Shown one piece after another: positions 43,352 to 52,377 of a DNA stretch of 64,000 bases. The notes beneath the pieces were generated by a model, which had not been told where the DNA came from, did not search any database, and was given only the letters and a program-made list of their open reading frames with translations. Made by a program: the position numbers and the translations under genes. The stretch comes from Amycolatopsis solani (GTDB lineage: Bacteria; Actinomycetota; Actinomycetes; Mycobacteriales; Pseudonocardiaceae), in contig NZ_JAWQJT010000001.1 of NCBI RefSeq assembly GCF_033441515.1, positions 2,666,001 through 2,730,000 on the forward strand, given 5' to 3'. How positions within the stretch are numbered: the stretch's first letter is position 1; every line of letters begins with the position of its first letter.

Positions 43352-46300
43352 TTGCCCCGCACCGCCGCGCCGCCCGCCCTGCGCACCGCGCCCGTTCTGG
43401 CCATTGTGGTCTGTCACAACGGCGAAAACTGGCTGCCGCTGGCGCTTTCGTCGTTGCGCCGCAGCACCATCCGGCCCCGGCACGTGCTCGCCGTGGACAC
43501 CGGTTCCACCGACGCCACCCCGCGGCTGCTCGCCGAAGCGGCCGCGGATCCCGGCTCGGATTCTGCTCCCGTGCTGTCCGGGGTCATCACACTATCGAGC
43601 GATACCGGCTTCGCGGCGGCGGTCGCCGAAGCCGTCGGGCACGCCACCGAGCGCTGGGGTGACCCCGGGGCGTGGCTGTGGCTGCTGCACGACGACTGCG
43701 CGCCCGAGCCCGACTGCCTCGACGAACTCCTGCGCGTCGCCACGAAAACGCCGTCGGCGACGGTGCTCGGTGCGCTCGGGCTCGACTGGACCGACCCGCG
43801 GCTGATCGTCGAAGCCGGCCTGTCGACCGACGCGTCCGGGCACCGCCAGCAGGTCGCCGCGCTCGGTGAGGAACCGGCCGAGGTGCTCGCCGTGCCCAGC
43901 GCGGGCTCGCTCGTGCGCCGCGACGCCTGGGACGACCTCGGCGGCTTCGACACCGGATTCCCGTTGCTGCGCGAGGATCTCGACTTCGGCTGGCGCGCCA
44001 ACGCCGCCGGCGGGCTCGTCCTCTCCGTGCCGACCGCGCGGGTCCGGCACGCGCGCGCCGTCACGACCGGCCGGCGCGCGGCCGACGCCGTCACCACGCC
44101 GCTGTCCGCCGCGAACCGCGCGCACGGGCTGCGCGTCTTCCTGGTGAACTGCTCGCCGTTTTCCTTCTGGCTCGGGATGATCCGGCTCCCGCTGCTTTCG
44201 GTGCTGCGCGCGCTCGCGTTCGTCCTGCTGCGCCGCACCGGCGAAGCGCGGGCCGAGTTCGCCGCGGCCGCGTACCTCCTCAGTGGACGCGGCGGATTGC
44301 GCGCCGCACGTGCCCACCGGCGGCGGAATCCGCGGCCGGGCACGGTTCGCGGGCTCTTCACCGGGCGCGTCACCCGCCTCCGCAACGCTTTCCGCGCGGG
44401 CGTGGTCGGCCTGGTGCGCCGGGGCGTCGAGAGCGACGTCGCGCTCGGCCGGGTCCCGGAGACCGTCGAAACCGAGTCGGCGTGGGTGACGCCGGAAGCG
44501 CTCGACGCCCGTGAGGCCCGTCCCGTCGGGCCCGGCGCGCTGCCCGCCGGCGCGCTGCGCGGACTCAGCTCGCGCGGGTCCGGGCTGCGCCGGCCGGACA
44601 CGCTCGTCGCCGTCGCGCTGCCGGAAAGCCCGGCGCCGGAACCGGTCGACGGCGAACCGGTCTCCGCGGAGCCGGTCGAAGAGGCCGAGCCCGAACTCGT
44701 CTTCGTCGAGGTCAACCGGCGGCGGGTGCTCGCGGCCACGATCTTCGCGCCGCCGGTCGTGCTGCTCGTCGTGATGACGGCGCTCGGCCTGGTCGTCAAC
44801 CGGGCCCGGCTCGGTCTCGACCTCTTCGGCGGCAAGCTGCTCCCGGTCGGCGGGCTGGGGGAGCTCTGGTCGTCGTACCTGGCGCCGTGGCACGCGATCG
44901 CGGGCGGCACGGGCGCCCCCGCGTCGGCGACGCTGCCGGTGCTCGGCACGCTCGGCGCGGTCTTCGCCCCGCTCGGCGGCCCGGCCGCGCTCGTCGCGAT
45001 CCTGCTCCTCGGCGACATCCCGCTGGCGGCGCTGAGCGCGTACGTGGCGACGCGGCGGCTTCGCGTGCGCCGCTGGGTCCGCGCGGTCGTCGCGGCGACC
45101 TACGCGCTGCTGCCCGCGGCGACCGCCGGCGTGGCGCAGGGCCGGCTCGACGTCGTCGTGGTGCACCTCGTGCTGCCACTGGTGGCCGCGGGCATCGCCG
45201 GGCTGCTCGTGCACGCGGACACGCGCTGGCTGCACGTGTCCGCGCTCTCGGCGTTCGGGGTGGCGCTGCTCGGCGCGTTTTCCCCGCTGGCGCACGGGCT
45301 CGCGCTCGCCGGGCTGCTGATCGGGTTCGTCGTGCTGCCCGCGCCGACCGGGCTGGCCCGGCGGATCGCGTCGGTCGGCATCGTCGTGCTGCTGCCGCTG
45401 GCGCTGCTGCTGCCGTGGCCGACCGTGCTGCTGCGGCACCCGGAACTGCTCGTGCAGGGCCTCGGCGGCGCGGCCGCGGCGGTGTCCGGCACCGATCTGG
45501 CCGGTCTCGACCCCGGCGGGCCGGGCGCGTGGCCGATCGGCGTCGCGGTGATCGCCGCGGCCCTCGTGGCGGTGGTCGTCCGCCCGACGAAGCTCGCCGC
45601 GGGCGGCCTCGCGCTGGCGGCGCTGGGCGCGGGCGGGCTGGTCCTGGTCCGGCTGGTCACGGCGACCCCGATGCAGGGCGGCCCGGCGGCGCACGGCTAC
45701 GCGGGCGTCCCGCTGCTGATCGTCGGCGCCGGGCTGCTGTGGGTCGTGCTCGGCTCGTGGCAGCGCGGCGGCACGGCCGGGGTGCCGTCGCCGTGGCTGC
45801 CGCAGGTGATGGCGGTGGCCGGGGTGGTGGTGTTCCTGGCACTGGCGGGCGGCGCCGTCGCCGTCGGCGGCCAGGGGCCGCTCAGCGCGGCTCCGCGCCC
45901 CGCGCTCGCCCCGGAAACGGCGGCCGAGCTCTCGGCGTCCGGCCGGTCGGTCCTGGACCTGGCGCCCGACGCGACCCGCCAGATCGGCGGCCGCCTGCCC
46001 CACTACGGCGACGACGAACTGGCGCCCACGTCCGCCACCCCGGCCCGCCTGGCGGCGTGGCGCCGCGACCTCGGCCAAGGCGACGCGGCGGCGGTCCAGC
46101 GGACGTTCGCCGCCGCGGCCGCCGCGGGCGTGGAGTACGTGGTCCTGCCGCCGGGAGCGGACCCGAAGGCGTACCCGCCGCTGGCGAAGGACCTGGTGTC
46201 GGTGGCCGCCCCGACGTCGGACGGGCGCGGCGTGCTGCGCCTGCTTCCCCCGGCGGGCCAGGTGATCCTGATCTCCCCGGAGCAGGCGAAGGCGGCGGTC

Positions 46301-46630
46301 ACGGGCGGCGGCGCACCGGGACTGGCGCCGGGTGTGGCCCCGGTCCAGGCCAGCCTCCCGGACGTGCGCGTCCGGGTGTCGGAAGGCCCGACCGGCCGGC
46401 TGCTGGTGCTGGCGGCGGAACAGGAAGCGGGCTGGAAGGCTTCGGTGGGCGGCAAGAGCGTGCCGATCGTGCCGGCCTGGGGACACCAGGTGGCGGTGTC
46501 GGTGCCGCCGACGTCGTCGGAGGTGACGGTGGAGTACCCGGGCACGGAACGGAACCTGCTCCTGCTGGCCCAGCTGGCGGCGGTCCTGTTCACCCTGCTG
46601 ACCGCGGTCCCGGCCCGGCGCCGCCCCTGA
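43352..46630 (+). CDS. GT2-family glycosyltransferase fused to a large membrane domain
   Basis: The 1092-residue protein begins with a GT-A domain (VLAIVVCHNGENWLPLALSS, AVDTGSTDATPRL, WLWLLHDDCAPEPDCLDELL, LREDLDFGWRANAAG). After a linker of about 100 residues rich in Pro, Glu and Val come some ten to twelve membrane segments (residues about 450-810), then a large extracytoplasmic domain (residues about 820-1065) and a last membrane segment. The architecture is that of actinobacterial envelope glycosyltransferases. The acceptor is unknown; the neighbouring mannose-donor genes suggest a mannose-containing or arabinogalactan-related polymer. TTG start with GGAG upstream. Confidence 0.88.
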   Translation: MPRTAAPPALRTAPVLAIVVCHNGENWLPLALSSLRRSTIRPRHVLAVDTGSTDATPRLLAEAAADPGSDSAPVLSGVITLSSDTGFAAAVAEAVGHATERWGDPGAWLWLLHDDCAPEPDCLDELLRVATKTPSATVLGALGLDWTDPRLIVEAGLSTDASGHRQQVAALGEEPAEVLAVPSAGSLVRRDAWDDLGGFDTGFPLLREDLDFGWRANAAGGLVLSVPTARVRHARAVTTGRRAADAVTTPLSAANRAHGLRVFLVNCSPFSFWLGMIRLPLLSVLRALAFVLLRRTGEARAEFAAAAYLLSGRGGLRAARAHRRRNPRPGTVRGLFTGRVTRLRNAFRAGVVGLVRRGVESDVALGRVPETVETESAWVTPEALDAREARPVGPGALPAGALRGLSSRGSGLRRPDTLVAVALPESPAPEPVDGEPVSAEPVEEAEPELVFVEVNRRRVLAATIFAPPVVLLVVMTALGLVVNRARLGLDLFGGKLLPVGGLGELWSSYLAPWHAIAGGTGAPASATLPVLGTLGAVFAPLGGPAALVAILLLGDIPLAALSAYVATRRLRVRRWVRAVVAATYALLPAATAGVAQGRLDVVVVHLVLPLVAAGIAGLLVHADTRWLHVSALSAFGVALLGAFSPLAHGLALAGLLIGFVVLPAPTGLARRIASVGIVVLLPLALLLPWPTVLLRHPELLVQGLGGAAAAVSGTDLAGLDPGGPGAWPIGVAVIAAALVAVVVRPTKLAAGGLALAALGAGGLVLVRLVTATPMQGGPAAHGYAGVPLLIVGAGLLWVVLGSWQRGGTAGVPSPWLPQVMAVAGVVVFLALAGGAVAVGGQGPLSAAPRPALAPETAAELSASGRSVLDLAPDATRQIGGRLPHYGDDELAPTSATPARLAAWRRDLGQGDAAAVQRTFAAAAAAGVEYVVLPPGADPKAYPPLAKDLVSVAAPTSDGRGVLRLLPPAGQVILISPEQAKAAVTGGGAPGLAPGVAPVQASLPDVRVRVSEGPTGRLLVLAAEQEAGWKASVGGKSVPIVPAWGHQVAVSVPPTSSEVTVEYPGTERNLLLLAQLAAVLFTLLTAVPARRRP

Positions 46631-46641
46631 CCCGGTGACGT

Positions 46642-46810
46642 GAATGACTCATTCCTGTCGTCTGGCGACAGGAATGAGTCATTCCTGTCGTCCGGCGACA
46701 GGGCTCCGGCAAAGTCGCCGGCCCCGGCTCGCTTCACCGGCGGGCTCGCCCGAAGTCTTGAATGAGTCATTCAGGTCGCCGGAGGTCCTGAATGACTCAT
46801 TCAAGACTTC
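46642..46810. repeat. Cluster of GAATGASTCATTC palindromes
   Basis: Four copies of the 13-mer GAATGA(C/G)TCATTC lie at 46642, 46672, 46760 and 46790. They build a 19-bp perfect hairpin (46642-46660/46666-46684), a shorter one (46684-46690/46696-46702), and a 24-bp perfect hairpin (46752-46775/46787-46810). They lie between convergent genes and may terminate both. The rest of 46631-46918 holds no gene. Confidence 0.85.
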
Positions 46811-46918
46811 TCGGGGCCGCTCGAGCCGGCCCGCCGATCCCGGCTTTGCCGGGACCCTGCCGGTCGCGGAAGGCACGACTGGACCGTTCGTGCCATCCCG
46901 CAGCAGCGCGAAAGGGCG

Positions 46919-47383
46919 CTACTCGCCTTCGATGACGTCCGGTTCCACGCCCAGGTAGCCCGCCACCTGCTCCACCAGCACGTCGTGCACCAGCTCAGCC
47001 AGCTCCGACGGGTCCTTCGCCCGCGCCTCCAGCGGCCGCCGGTACAGCACGATCCGGGCCCGCGTCGGCATGCCCGTGCGGTCCACGCCCGCCGGGACCA
47101 GCCGCGACAGCGGCACCGCGCCGTCGTGCAGGACGCCGTCCGCCGGCGAGTGGCCGTTCTCCCGGATCTCCGGGACGTCGTCCACCGCGACGTCGAGCTT
47201 CGTCAGCTCGTGGCGCCACCGGGCTTCGATCGGTTCGAGCGCGTCCAGGACCAGCGCGTCGAAGCGCTCCGCGCGGCTCGCGGCGGCGGGAAGGGTCGCC
47301 GGGTACAGCGTCCCGCGCAGGCCCCGGCCGTGCCGGTCCCGTCGCAGGCGCCGCCGCTGTCGGTAGTCACGAGCCGTCGCCAC
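46919..47383 (-). CDS. Metallopeptidase-family (zincin-like) protein lacking HExxH, Rv3259-like
   Basis: The 154-residue protein corresponds by position and layout to M. tuberculosis Rv3259. It has an Arg-rich N-terminus, the core RFDALVLDALEPIEARWRHE, IVLYRRPLEARAKDPSELAE and LVHDVLVEQVAGYLGVEPDV. In canonical members of this family the last helix holds HExxH; here the aligned part reads LVEQVAGYLG, so both zinc His are missing. It is probably not an active peptidase. It is the only gene of the mannose block on the opposite strand, as in M. tuberculosis. Confidence 0.8.
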   Translation of the reverse strand: MATARDYRQRRRLRRDRHGRGLRGTLYPATLPAAASRAERFDALVLDALEPIEARWRHELTKLDVAVDDVPEIRENGHSPADGVLHDGAVPLSRLVPAGVDRTGMPTRARIVLYRRPLEARAKDPSELAELVHDVLVEQVAGYLGVEPDVIEGE

Positions 47384-47462
47384 CCCGGAAGTCTATGCGG
47401 TCGGCACGTCCCAGCGCGTGTCGCTCCTCCTACCTTGCGGCGACGCGCTATCGTTTCCGATC

Positions 47463-47816
47463 GTGCGGAACGTACGGAAGTGTTCGCGTACCGGCTGTCT
47501 AGAGCCGGCTGTGGCCACGCTGACGTATGCCTACAGCGACTCCACCGCCGTCGTCGGCCCGCTGGCCACCGCCTCCGAGCCGCACTCCTACGACCTCTGC
47601 GAAGCCCACGCGCTGCGGCTGACCGTCCCGAAGGGCTGGGAAGTCGTCCGGCACGAAGGCGCCTTCGCCGCGCCGGACCCGTCGGCCGACGAACTGACCG
47701 CGCTGGCCGAGGCCGTGCGCGAGGCCGGCCGCTCCGACAAACCCGCGCCCGCGACCGAGCCGGACGGCCCGTCCGGGCGCCGCGGTCACCTGCGGGTCCT
47801 GCCGGGCCGCGCCTGA
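47463..47816 (+). CDS. DUF3499 protein (Rv3258c-like)
   Basis: The 117-residue protein has the DUF3499 pattern RKCSRTGCLEPAVATLTYAY, STAVVGPLATASEPHSYDLC and EAHALRLTVPKGWEVV. Cys in C-x4-C and the later C-x2-H (DLCEAHA) suggest a small zinc-binding fold. It always lies near manB in mycobacteria, and here is directly upstream of it. The GTG at 47463 is preferred because the longer frame has no matching residues. Function unknown. Confidence 0.88.
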   Translation: MRNVRKCSRTGCLEPAVATLTYAYSDSTAVVGPLATASEPHSYDLCEAHALRLTVPKGWEVVRHEGAFAAPDPSADELTALAEAVREAGRSDKPAPATEPDGPSGRRGHLRVLPGRA

Positions 47817-47895
47817 GCGCGTAACCCGAGCACCCCGCCGGTAGGCTTTCCGCGCGGCGCAGCGGGCGCCAGGACGACAATCGCGGGGAGACGGC

Positions 47896-49251
47896 GTGCC
47901 AGACCTTTCGGGCATCGTGAAGGCCTACGACATTCGCGGCGTGGTCGGCGAGCAGCTCGACGCGGACCTCGTCCGCGACTTCGGTGCCGCGTTCGCCCTG
48001 CTCATCAAGCCCGAGGCGCCGTCGGTGGTGATCGGCCACGACATGCGCGACTCCTCGCCGCAGCTGTCCGCGGCCTTCGCCGAGGGCATCACCTCGCAGG
48101 GCCTCGACGTCGTCAGCATCGGCCTGGCCAGCACCGACCAGCTCTACTTCGCGTCGGGCTCGCTGAACCTGCCGGGCGCGATGTTCACCGCCAGCCACAA
48201 CCCGGCCAAGTACAACGGCATCAAGCTGTGCCGCGCCGGCGCGTCCCCGGTCGGCCAGGACACCGGGCTCGCCGAGATCCGCGACACCGTCGAGCAGGGC
48301 GTCCCCGAATTCGAGGGCCAGCGCGGTTCGGTGAGCGAGCGGGACGTCCTCGCCGACTACGCCGCCTACCTGCGCAACCTGGTCGACCTGTCGGGCAGCC
48401 GGCCGCTGAAGATCGTCGTCGACGCCGGCAACGGCATGGGCGGGCACACCGTCCCGACCGTCTTCGCCGGGCTGCCCATCGACGTCGTCCCGATGTACTT
48501 CGAGCTGGACGGCACCTTCCCGAACCACGAAGCCAACCCGCTCGACCCGAAGAACATCGTCGACCTACAGGCGAAGGTGCGCGAGGTCGGCGCGGACGCC
48601 GGTGTCGCGTTCGACGGCGACGCGGACCGCTGCTTCATCGTCGACGAGCGCGGCGAGCCGGTTTCGCCGAGCGCGATCACCGCGCTGGTCGCCGTCCGCG
48701 AGCTGGCCAAGGACCCGGGCGGCACGATCATCCACAACCTGATCACGTCCAAGGGCGTGCCGGAGATCGTCGCCGAGCACGGCGGCAAGCCGGTCCGCAC
48801 CCGCGTCGGCCACTCGTTCATCAAGGCGGAGATGGCCCGCACCGGCGCGATCTTCGGCGGCGAGCACTCCGCGCACTACTACTTCCGCGACTTCTGGCGC
48901 GCCGACACCGGCATGCTGGCGGCGCTGCACGTCCTGGCCGCCCTCGGCGAGCAGAACGGCCCGCTCTCGGAGCTGACCAGCGCGTACTCGCGCTACGCGG
49001 CCTCGGGTGAGATCAACTCCACGGTCGACGACCAGGTCGCCAAGATGATGGCCGTCAAGGACGCCTTCGGCGCCCGCTCCGGCGTCGAGATCGACGAGCT
49101 CGACGGCCTCACCGTGCAGCTGCCCGGCGGCGCCTGGTTCAACCTGCGCCCGTCGAACACCGAACCGCTGCTCCGCCTGAACGTCGAGGCCGCGAACGCC
49201 GAGGCCGTGCAGGGCCTGGTGGACGAAGTGCTCGCGATCATCCGCAACTGA
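47896..49251 (+). CDS. manB: Phosphomannomutase/phosphoglucomutase
   Basis: ManB interconverts mannose-6-phosphate and mannose-1-phosphate, leading to GDP-mannose. The 451-residue enzyme has the active Ser100 in MFTASHNPAKYNG, the metal loop AFDGDADRCFIVDERG, the sugar-binding GGEHSAHYYFRDFW and the phosphate-binding RPSNTEPLLRLN. GTG start; the first residues LSGIVKAYDIRGVVGEQ are typical. Orthologous by context to Rv3257c. Together with manA it supplies mannose donors for phosphatidylinositol mannosides and glycoproteins. Confidence 0.95.
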   Translation: MPDLSGIVKAYDIRGVVGEQLDADLVRDFGAAFALLIKPEAPSVVIGHDMRDSSPQLSAAFAEGITSQGLDVVSIGLASTDQLYFASGSLNLPGAMFTASHNPAKYNGIKLCRAGASPVGQDTGLAEIRDTVEQGVPEFEGQRGSVSERDVLADYAAYLRNLVDLSGSRPLKIVVDAGNGMGGHTVPTVFAGLPIDVVPMYFELDGTFPNHEANPLDPKNIVDLQAKVREVGADAGVAFDGDADRCFIVDERGEPVSPSAITALVAVRELAKDPGGTIIHNLITSKGVPEIVAEHGGKPVRTRVGHSFIKAEMARTGAIFGGEHSAHYYFRDFWRADTGMLAALHVLAALGEQNGPLSELTSAYSRYAASGEINSTVDDQVAKMMAVKDAFGARSGVEIDELDGLTVQLPGGAWFNLRPSNTEPLLRLNVEAANAEAVQGLVDEVLAIIRN

Positions 49252-49337
49252 CCCCACCCCCTAAGAAGGGTGCCTAGGGGCCGAACTGTGTCCTGAACTG
49301 CTCTTCACCACAGTCCCCCGCGTGGTATGGAGGAACC

Positions 49338-49559
49338 ATGGCCATCACGCTCGACGCCCAGCTCCTCGAGATCTTGGCGTGCCCGTCGCCGGATCACGCC
49401 CCGTTGCGTCCCGGCGCACCGGACGATCCCGAGGCCGACGCGCTGACGTGCACGGAGTGTGGGCGGGTGTACCCGGTGCGTGACGGGATCCCGGTGCTGC
49501 TCCTCGACGAAGCGACGCAACCGGGCACCACGGGAAGCTCCGATGCCGACAGTGCTTGA
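49338..49559 (+). CDS. Trm112-like small protein
   Basis: The 73-residue protein has the Trm112/UPF0434 fold: LDAQLLEILACPSPDHAPLR, then LTCTECGRVYPVRDGIPVLL. The Cys at ACP and the CTEC pair could bind zinc. In eukaryotes and archaea Trm112 activates methyltransferases; the bacterial role is poorly known. It overlaps the start of the SIS-domain gene by 17 bases. It is often found at this place in actinobacterial manA loci. Confidence 0.9.
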   Translation: MAITLDAQLLEILACPSPDHAPLRPGAPDDPEADALTCTECGRVYPVRDGIPVLLLDEATQPGTTGSSDADSA

Positions 49560-50637
49560 CGACACGCTGCTCGACGACCCCGCGCGACTGGCCGAGGCCG
49601 ACAGCGCGGGGCTGCTCCGGGCCGCCGCGATGGCCGGCGCCCAGGTGCGGGCGGCCGCCGAGCTCGCCGCCGAGCTGGAGCTGTCCGAGCGGCTCGACGT
49701 GGGCCGTCCGCGCGCCGTCGTGCTCCTCGACCGGCCGGGGGTGAGCCGCACGCTCACGCGGCTGCTGGCCGCCCTGCTGGCGCCGTCGTGCCCGGTTCCG
49801 GTGGTCGTCGCCGAAGTCGTGCCGAGCTGGATCGGCGCGCTCGACGTCGTGTTCGCGCACACCGACGACCCCGGCGACCGCGAGCTCGCCGCGTCGCTGG
49901 AGCGCGCCGCCCGCTACGGCGCTTCGGTGGTGCTCTCCGCGCCTTCGGAGGGCCCGGTGGCGGCCGCGGTGGCGGGCAAGGGCGTGCTGCTGGCGCCCCG
50001 GGTCCCGGTGCCTGCCGAACTGGCGTTCCCGCGCGGCCTGGCCGCCGGGCTGCTCACGGCGAACGCGCTGGGGCTGCTGATCTCCGACGTCCAGGTGCTG
50101 GCGGACCAGCTCGACCTGGAAGCCGAAAAGGACTACCTGGCCCGGGAGTCGTTCGCGAACCCGGCGAAGGCGCTCGCGCTGCGGGTCGCCGAGCGGGTGC
50201 CGCTGCTGTGGGGGCTGGACCCGGTCGCGGTCGCCGTCGGCGAGCACGCGGCGCACGCGTTCGCCGCGCACACGGCCATGGTCTGCGACGTCGAGGACTA
50301 CCGTCAGGCCCTGGCGCGGCCCGCATTGCGGCGGGCGGCGCAATCGGGTGGCTCAGAGCGTGACATCTTCGCTGATCCGGACGATCCCTCTGGTGACATC
50401 CCCACCCGGGTGCTGCTGCTCTCGGTGCGCACCGGTCCGGCGACGGACGCGGCGCGGTACCAGGCCGAGGATCTGCTGCCGGGCGCGGACGTCATCGCCC
50501 CGGCCGAGGAGATCGAGGCCGACGAAATCGTGCGGGCCGCGGTGCTGGCGCTGCGGTTCGAACTGGCGGCGGTCTACCTCGGGCTGGCGGCGGGCAGCAT
50601 CGGCGGCGCAGGCCGCTACGCGCCCGCCACGGCGTGA
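49543..50637 (+). CDS. SIS-domain protein (Rv3256c/TobH-like)
   Basis: The 364-residue protein lies between manB and manA as in Rv3256c. The middle has a phosphosugar-isomerase-like Rossmann layout (RPRAVVLLDRPGVSRTLTRL, SCPVPVVVAEVVPSWIGALD, VVFAHTDDPGDRELAASLER, RYGASVVLSAPSEGPVAAAV) and the C-terminal half ends with helices (EIVRAAVLALRFELAAVYLG). It resembles bifunctional phosphoglucose/phosphomannose isomerase-type proteins, but I do not see a clear catalytic set. A role in mannose phosphate metabolism is inferred from context. The ATG at 49543 overlaps the Trm112 gene. Confidence 0.83.
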   Translation: MPTVLDDTLLDDPARLAEADSAGLLRAAAMAGAQVRAAAELAAELELSERLDVGRPRAVVLLDRPGVSRTLTRLLAALLAPSCPVPVVVAEVVPSWIGALDVVFAHTDDPGDRELAASLERAARYGASVVLSAPSEGPVAAAVAGKGVLLAPRVPVPAELAFPRGLAAGLLTANALGLLISDVQVLADQLDLEAEKDYLARESFANPAKALALRVAERVPLLWGLDPVAVAVGEHAAHAFAAHTAMVCDVEDYRQALARPALRRAAQSGGSERDIFADPDDPSGDIPTRVLLLSVRTGPATDAARYQAEDLLPGADVIAPAEEIEADEIVRAAVLALRFELAAVYLGLAAGSIGGAGRYAPATA

Positions 50638-50685
50638 GACCCGCCGAGCACCGGCCCCGGCCGGTGCCGAAGGAGTGGAGTTGAG

Positions 50686-51921
50686 GTGACTGTGGAGCTG
50701 CTGCGCAACGCGGTGCGGCCCTACGCCTGGGGATCGCGGACGGCGATCCCGGAGCTGCTGGGCCGTCCGGTCCCCGCGCCGCACCCCGAGGCCGAGCTGT
50801 GGATGGGTGCCCACCCGGGCGACCCGTCGCACGTCATCGGCCCGGACGGCACCGAGCGGAGCCTGCTGGAGCTGGTGGAAGCCGACCCGGTGACCCAGCT
50901 CGGCGAGAGGTGCGCGAAGCGCTGGGGCGGGCGGCTCCCGTTCCTGTTGAAGATCCTGGCGGCGGAGGAGCCGCTGTCGATGCAGGCGCACCCGTCGGCG
51001 GCGCAGGCCGCGGAGGGGCACGCCCGCGAAGAGAAGCTGGGCATCCCGAGGGACGCCTCGAACCGCAACTACCCGGACCCGACGGCGAAGCCGGAGCTGG
51101 TCTGCGCGCTGACGGAGTTCCACGCGCTGGCCGGGTTCCGCGCCCCGGACCGCACGGTGAAGCTGCTCAAGGCGATCGAGACGCCGGGGCTGGCGAAGTA
51201 CACCGGGCTGATCGAGGCGCAGCCGGACCCGTCGGGGCTGCGGGCGCTGTTCACGACGTGGATCACGCTGCCGCAGCCGTCGCTGGACGCGCTGCTGCCG
51301 GAGGTGCTCGACGCGTGCGTCCGGCACGTCCAGGAGCACGGCGAGTTCGCGGTCGAGTGCCGCACGATCCTGGAGCTCGGCGAGGCGCACCCGCGTGACG
51401 CGGGCGTGCTGGCGGCGTTGCTGCTGAACCGGCTGACGCTGCGCGCGGGCGAGGCGATCTACCTGCCGGCCGGCAACCTGCACCTGTACCTGCACGGCAC
51501 CGCCGTGGAGATCCTGGCGAACTCGGACAACATCCTGCGCTGCGGGCTGACGCCGAAGCACGTGGACGTCCCGGAGCTGCTGCGCGTCGTCGACTTCGCG
51601 TGCGGCGAAATGCCGGTCCAGTGCGGCGAGAGCGGCGACCGCCTTTCGGTGTACCGGACCGACGCGCCGGAGTTCGAGCTGTCGCGCGTCGAGTGGGCCC
51701 CGGGCCAGGACGACGAGATTTCGGTCGACAGCGTCGGCCCCCAGATCCTGCTGTGCACGGCGGGCGACCTGCTGGTGACGGCGGACGACGGCGAGAAGGT
51801 CGAGCTGCGCCGCGGCCAGTCGGTCTGGCTCCCGGCGGCGGACCCGCCGGTGCGCGTGCGCCCCTTGGACGGCGCGCGTGCCCAGCTGTTCCGGGCGACC
51901 GCGGGTACCTGCGAGGACTGA
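50686..51921 (+). CDS. manA: Mannose-6-phosphate isomerase, class I
   Basis: ManA interconverts fructose-6-phosphate and mannose-6-phosphate, the entry step to GDP-mannose. The 411-residue protein has the cupin zinc-site blocks RPYAWGSRTAIPELLG, AELWMGAHPGDPS, LLKILAAEEPLSMQAHPSAA, YPDPTAKPELVCALTEFHAL, and AIYLPAGNLHLYLHGTAVEI with LANSDNILRCGLTPKHVD. The zinc ligands Gln and His (MQAHPS), Glu (KPEL) and His (NLHLYLHG) are present. The GTG start follows GGAGTGGAG. It closes the manB-SIS-manA run. Confidence 0.95.
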   Translation: MTVELLRNAVRPYAWGSRTAIPELLGRPVPAPHPEAELWMGAHPGDPSHVIGPDGTERSLLELVEADPVTQLGERCAKRWGGRLPFLLKILAAEEPLSMQAHPSAAQAAEGHAREEKLGIPRDASNRNYPDPTAKPELVCALTEFHALAGFRAPDRTVKLLKAIETPGLAKYTGLIEAQPDPSGLRALFTTWITLPQPSLDALLPEVLDACVRHVQEHGEFAVECRTILELGEAHPRDAGVLAALLLNRLTLRAGEAIYLPAGNLHLYLHGTAVEILANSDNILRCGLTPKHVDVPELLRVVDFACGEMPVQCGESGDRLSVYRTDAPEFELSRVEWAPGQDDEISVDSVGPQILLCTAGDLLVTADDGEKVELRRGQSVWLPAADPPVRVRPLDGARAQLFRATAGTCED

Positions 51922-52020
51922 CGCTCGTTCTGTGTGCGTTCCGTGTGGCGCACTTCTCCACTATCGCTCGTAGGGGTGGTTGTTCCGCCCCAACGCGCGA
52001 TTTTCGAGGAGAACGAGCTT

Positions 52021-52377
52021 GTGACTTCGTACGCCGACGCCGCTACCGGGCTTCACCGGCCGGGTGCCTTGCTGGCGCTGGTCGGCGTCGCGGTGGTCGC
52101 GCTCGCTGACGGAGTGCTGTTCTTCGTAGGTGGCGGTGATCTGGCACTGGACGTCGCCGCCCTCCTCGTGGTGGCGGTGGACGAGGTGCAGCGCACTCTC
52201 CAGGTCCGCGGCGGCGTTGCGGTGTTCTTCGGCGTGGTGCTGCTGTTCTGGGGGTTGCTCGCACTGCGGGGAACGGTGTGGGCGCGCGTACGGCTGACGC
52301 TGGCGGCGCTGTCGGTCGTGGTGCTGGCGTGGCTGCCGCCGATCAACGCGTATGCGAAGGCCCGAAAGGGCCACTAG
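52021..52377 (+). CDS. Small membrane protein
   Basis: The 118-residue protein has four membrane segments (ALLALVGVAVVALADGVLFF; LALDVAALLVVAVDEV; GGVAVFFGVVLLFWGLLALR; LTLAALSVVVLAWLPPI). A GAGGAG lies about ten bases before the GTG at 52021, which I prefer to a longer start at 51934. I do not recognise a family. It follows manA by 99 bp and may be an independent gene. A GC hairpin (52390-52415) follows. Confidence 0.6.
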   Translation: MTSYADAATGLHRPGALLALVGVAVVALADGVLFFVGGGDLALDVAALLVVAVDEVQRTLQVRGGVAVFFGVVLLFWGLLALRGTVWARVRLTLAALSVVVLAWLPPINAYAKARKGH

